NCBI GenBank assembly: GCA_030425785.1
Contig: JAUHYJ010000109.1
Coordinates: 1-9,230 of the forward strand
DNA from: Acidimicrobiia bacterium
Lineage (GTDB): Bacteria; Actinomycetota; Acidimicrobiia; Acidimicrobiales; Ilumatobacteraceae
Length of the DNA stretch: 9,230 bases
Direction: 5' to 3'
A program made the position numbers and the translations under genes. This document shows positions 6,155-9,230 of this stretch, piece after piece. Each line of letters opens with the position of its first letter. Positions within the stretch are counted from its first letter, which is position 1. The notes beneath the pieces were generated by a model. That model searched no databases and was not told where the DNA came from. It saw only the letters and a list, made by a program, of their open reading frames with translations.

Positions 6155-7069
6155 TCACGGTCGCGCGCCGTCGGCGGTGACCATGGGGCAGCGCGGGTCG
6201 GTGGGCATGTCGTCCCACTCGGCGCGGATCCAGTGGTGGGTCGGGTCGTCGCAGAACGCCATCGAGCGTTCACCGCCGGGGCCCGCGAGCACGTTGAGGT
6301 AGTACATCGAGTACCCGGGCGCCGCGATGCACGGGCCGTGGTAGCCGCGCGGGATGACGTAGACGTCGCCGTCTCGCACCTCCATCGCGTCGTCGACCCA
6401 CTGGGACGGGTCGAGGTCAGGACGCTCGCCGGTGTAGGTGCGATGCATCCCGAACCCCTCCCCGGCGTACTCGGTCGAGCCGGCCCGGCCGATCCGGAAG
6501 TAGTAGACCTCTTCGTTGTTCACGGGGCACTCGGGCGAGTCGTCGTGCTTGTGGGGCGGGTAGCTCGACCAGTTGCCGTCTGGCGTGTACACCTCGACGC
6601 ACATCAGCTTGTCGGCGTGAGCCCAGGCCTCCGGGCTCCCGAAGTTCGAGATGCTGCGGGTCGCCTGCCCCGCGCCGCGCACCTCGACCGCGACGTCGGA
6701 CGCCGGACCGAACCTCGGCGGCAATGCGACATCGCAGCGGGCGGACGGGATCGCGATCTCACCGCCCGACGCGGACGTGATCGTCACGTCGGTGTCGCGG
6801 CCCACGTAGGCGATGTCGCTGACGCGAGCGAAGACCGACGTGCGGCCCTCGAGCTCGAATCGTTCGCCGGCGGCCTCGACGACGACATCGGTCGCCGACA
6901 GCGGCAGCACGAAGATCTCGGTGTCGCCGGTCGGGAACGTGCGCGACTCGCCGGCGGCGAGCGAGATGACGCGCAGTCCGCAGTAGGTCCAGCCGGCGTC
7001 GGCGGGCGTCAGGACGACCTGGTCGTCGCCATGAGCGAGCGAGCCCGAGGGCAGGTGTCGGCGGCTCAT
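6155..7069 (-). CDS. iolB: IolB, 5-deoxy-glucuronate isomerase (cupin fold)
   Basis: A 304-residue bicupin-type isomerase that converts 5-deoxy-D-glucuronate, the IolD product, to 2-deoxy-5-keto-gluconate, the IolC substrate. The C-terminal cupin carries the metal-site pattern: H173 and H175 (PPHKHDD), E187 (NNEEVYYFRI) and H244 (IPRGYHGP). The segments MCVEVYTPDGNWSSYPPHKHD, read as residues 156-176, and GYSMYYLNVLAGP (252-264) are highly characteristic of IolB. The frame stays open far upstream, but the true start is the ATG at 7067-7069: AGGA lies six bases before it, overlapping the TAG of iolA, and the protein then has the normal family length. The gap to iolA is only 8 bp. Confidence 0.95.
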   Translation of the reverse strand: MSRRHLPSGSLAHGDDQVVLTPADAGWTYCGLRVISLAAGESRTFPTGDTEIFVLPLSATDVVVEAAGERFELEGRTSVFARVSDIAYVGRDTDVTITSASGGEIAIPSARCDVALPPRFGPASDVAVEVRGAGQATRSISNFGSPEAWAHADKLMCVEVYTPDGNWSSYPPHKHDDSPECPVNNEEVYYFRIGRAGSTEYAGEGFGMHRTYTGERPDLDPSQWVDDAMEVRDGDVYVIPRGYHGPCIAAPGYSMYYLNVLAGPGGERSMAFCDDPTHHWIRAEWDDMPTDPRCPMVTADGARP

Positions 7070-7077
7070 CGATCGTC

Positions 7078-8577
<1,500 letters not shown>

Positions 8578-8602
8578 GAGTGTTCGTCTCCGTCTCGTGC
8601 TG

Positions 8603-8643
8603 TCCCGATCGCCGGTTCCGAGCCTAGGTCTCGGCGATCGGGA
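8603..8643. promoter_or_regulatory. 12-bp perfect inverted repeat flanking the predicted -10 of the iol operon
   Basis: The arms TCCCGATCGCCG (8603-8614) and CGGCGATCGGGA (8632-8643) are exact reverse complements with a 17-bp centre. The centre holds CCTAGG (8623-8628), and an alternative inner stem CCGAG/CTCGG (8618-8622 with 8630-8634) allows a longer hairpin. On the minus strand no T-run follows, so it is not a canonical terminator for the regulator gene. It lies over the predicted -10 box, so a repressor bound to both arms would block transcription; alternatively, as RNA it could structure the iolA leader. The symmetry is directly visible; the function is inferred. Confidence 0.6.
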
Positions 8644-8650
8644 TGGTCAA
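8621..8650 (-). promoter_or_regulatory. Candidate promoter of the iol operon (TTGACC - 18 bp - TAGGCT)
   Basis: On the minus strand a -35-like TTGACC (8645-8650) is followed after 18 bp by TAGGCT (8621-8626), which fits the TANNNT -10 pattern of actinobacterial housekeeping promoters. Transcription would begin near 8614 and give a leader of roughly 35-40 bases before the iolA ATG. A second TTGACG (8668-8673) has no good -10 at the right distance. Position and operator context support it, but promoter calls by eye are weak in GC-rich DNA. Confidence 0.4.
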
Positions 8651-8654
8651 TGTT

Positions 8655-8664
8655 TGTTATGACA
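8655..8664 (-). promoter_or_regulatory. IolR-like operator TGTCATAACA upstream of iolA
   Basis: The minus-strand decamer TGTCATAACA fits every position of the motif KGWCHTRACA that I recall for the GntR-type repressor IolR of Corynebacterium glutamicum. It is a dyad (TGT/ACA) inside a wider AATGT/ACATT repeat (8649-8653 with 8662-8666). It sits four bases upstream of the predicted -35, between the GntR regulator gene and the operon it would control. The consensus is recalled, not looked up. Confidence 0.5.
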
Positions 8665-8682
8665 TTCCGTCAAAGTGCACGG

Positions 8683-8997
8683 TCACGTCTCGACGATCGA
8701 CATCTCGATCGAGTAGCTGCGGCCGTCGTAGATCTGTTCGGACACCTCGACCGGACGGCCGGTCGTGTCCTGCATCCGGGACTCGAGCGCCAGCACCGGA
8801 TCGCCGACCGCCATGTCGAAGCGGGCGGCCTGGTCGGCGTCGGCGACGCGTGCCGACACCTTGCGGGTGACACAGTGCGGCCACACGCCGCGGGCGCGCA
8901 AGAGGCGGTACAAGCCGTCGGCTTCGAGCTCGGCCACGGTCAGCTCGCCCGCTGCGTCGACGAGGATCCAGTTCCGCATGAACGCCAACGGCTCGGC
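8683..8997 (-). pseudogene. GntR-family (HutC type) regulator, C-terminal UTRA fragment, broken at the sequence junction
   Basis: The last 104 residues of a HutC-subfamily GntR regulator: AEPLAFMRNWIL at the front, the helical segment GLYRLLRARGVWPH, then DPVLALESRMQDTTGRPVEVSEQ and IYDGRSYSIEMSIVET. This is the second half of a UTRA ligand-binding domain. A complete protein would be about 240 residues, so the first ~140, including the winged-helix DNA-binding domain, are missing. Upstream in the same frame the sequence turns AT-rich at about 8998 and reaches a stop codon at 9016-9018. A TTG at 8986-8988 could formally start translation, but it lies inside the conserved domain. Orientation and position next to the inositol operon suggest a local inositol repressor analogous to IolR, which is inference. 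The break may be an assembly artefact rather than a true pseudogene. Confidence 0.8.
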
Positions 8998-9071
8998 TAA
9001 AGAGCAGACGCGGCTTTAGACGAGGAGTTAGTGCGGGTAGATTAATGTTGTGATTTAAAGATAGGGTATTT

Positions 9072-9108
9072 GGCTAAGCGGTGTAGGATGTGAGCGTTGG
9101 CTTTAGCC
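9072..9108. repeat. Inverted repeat GGCTAAGC / GCTTTAGCC behind the foreign gene end
   Basis: GGCTAAGC (9072-9079) pairs with GCTTTAGCC (9100-9108) through eight base pairs with one bulged T and a 20-bp loop. Related words occur at 8995-9002 (GGCTAAAG) and 9012-9019 (GGCTTTAG); the first also forms an 8-bp inverted repeat with 9101-9108. The repeat overlaps the TAA stop of the membrane-protein fragment. It could be a weak bidirectional terminator or chance in AT-rich DNA. Confidence 0.3.
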
Positions 9109-9228
9109 ATTGTTGTAGCACGTTTTTATTTTTTTCTTTACGATGTCTAACAGAGTCCGTTCCTGCCATCGATGAGTCGCCCAGAACCAGATAGGGATTA
9201 ATAAGGCTAGTCCAACTGCCACATAAAG
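9103..9228 (-). CDS. 3' end of an unrelated membrane-protein gene (partial)
   Basis: A reading frame enters from the right edge and ends at TAA (9103-9105), giving the last 41 residues of a protein. It starts LYVAVGLALLIPIWFWATH, a hydrophobic stretch with aromatic residues at its end as in a transmembrane helix, and continues with a charged tail, RWQERTLLDIVKKKIK, then TCYNNG. This fits a C-terminal membrane helix followed by a basic cytoplasmic tail. The codons are AT-rich (TTA, AAA, ATA), unlike every other gene in the window. A neighbouring frame is also open for about 53 codons but reads as a mixed, less protein-like sequence. The family cannot be identified from so short a piece. Confidence 0.5.
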   Translation of the reverse strand, partial: LYVAVGLALLIPIWFWATHRWQERTLLDIVKKKIKTCYNNG

Positions 9229-9230
9229 AT

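Larger units (their letters stand above)
8998..9230. other. Foreign AT-rich segment joined to the iol locus
   Basis: From about 8998 to the window end GC falls to about 44% (101 of 230 bases by hand count over 9001-9230), against clearly more than 65% elsewhere, with T- and A-runs absent from the rest. The boundary falls inside the UTRA domain of the regulator. The segment holds the 3' end of an unrelated membrane-protein gene (9103-9228) and about 105 bp of non-coding DNA with several GGCTAA/TTAGCC-like words. No transposase, tRNA or recognisable IS end is visible. Confidence 0.8.

Noticed and set aside
6123..6218. 32-residue N-terminal extension of the IolE-like protein
   Set aside because: It overlaps iolB, is Arg/Pro-rich and lacks a ribosome site; the GTG at 6120-6122 has AGGAG five bases upstream.
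8603..8643. Intrinsic terminator for the regulator gene
   Set aside because: The hairpin is strong, but no T-run follows on the minus strand, and it coincides with the predicted -10 of the next operon.
9000..9230. Integron attC site or IS end in the AT-rich segment
   Set aside because: One GTCTAAC word fits the attC core pattern, but no partner site at the right spacing, no integrase or transposase and no target duplication can be seen.

Overview
The window is dominated by one tightly packed, high-GC gene block on the minus strand that encodes myo-inositol catabolism. The strong Shine-Dalgarno sites, GTG starts, high GC (clearly above 65% by eye), the Cgl0158-type aldolase and the iol gene order suggest an actinobacterium, possibly an Acidimicrobiia/Ilumatobacter-like environmental lineage. 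That taxonomic placement is inference, not a database result.

Reading in the direction of transcription (right to left), the layout is as follows. First comes the C-terminal part of a HutC-type GntR regulator (UTRA domain, 8683-8997), then a 105-bp control region with a candidate promoter, a large palindrome and an IolR-like operator. The genes follow: iolA/mmsA (7078-8577), iolB (6155-7069), an IolE-like TIM-barrel gene (5217-6122), iolC (4250-5215), a Cgl0158/LacD-like class I aldolase (3328-4239), iolD (1433-3280), a small VOC/glyoxalase-fold protein (979-1374) and a short-chain dehydrogenase (172-975). After a 122-bp gap with an operator-like hairpin, the first 16 codons of a probable Rieske-type protein run off the left edge (1-49).

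Together the genes cover nearly the whole Iol pathway after the first oxidation. The IolE-like protein dehydrates 2-keto-myo-inositol, IolD opens the ring, IolB isomerises 5-deoxy-glucuronate, IolC phosphorylates the resulting keto-deoxygluconate, the aldolase probably splits it to malonate semialdehyde and dihydroxyacetone phosphate, and IolA converts the semialdehyde to acetyl-CoA. No IolG-type inositol dehydrogenase and no transporter is present. The SDR and VOC genes that end the operon are the unassigned parts and the best candidates for something new in the pathway.

The right end (about 8998-9230) is different DNA. GC falls to about 44% (hand count), the regulator loses its DNA-binding half at the boundary, and the only convincing coding signal is the AT-rich 3' end of an unrelated membrane protein (9103-9228, minus). 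This is either an assembly chimera or a real recombination junction.
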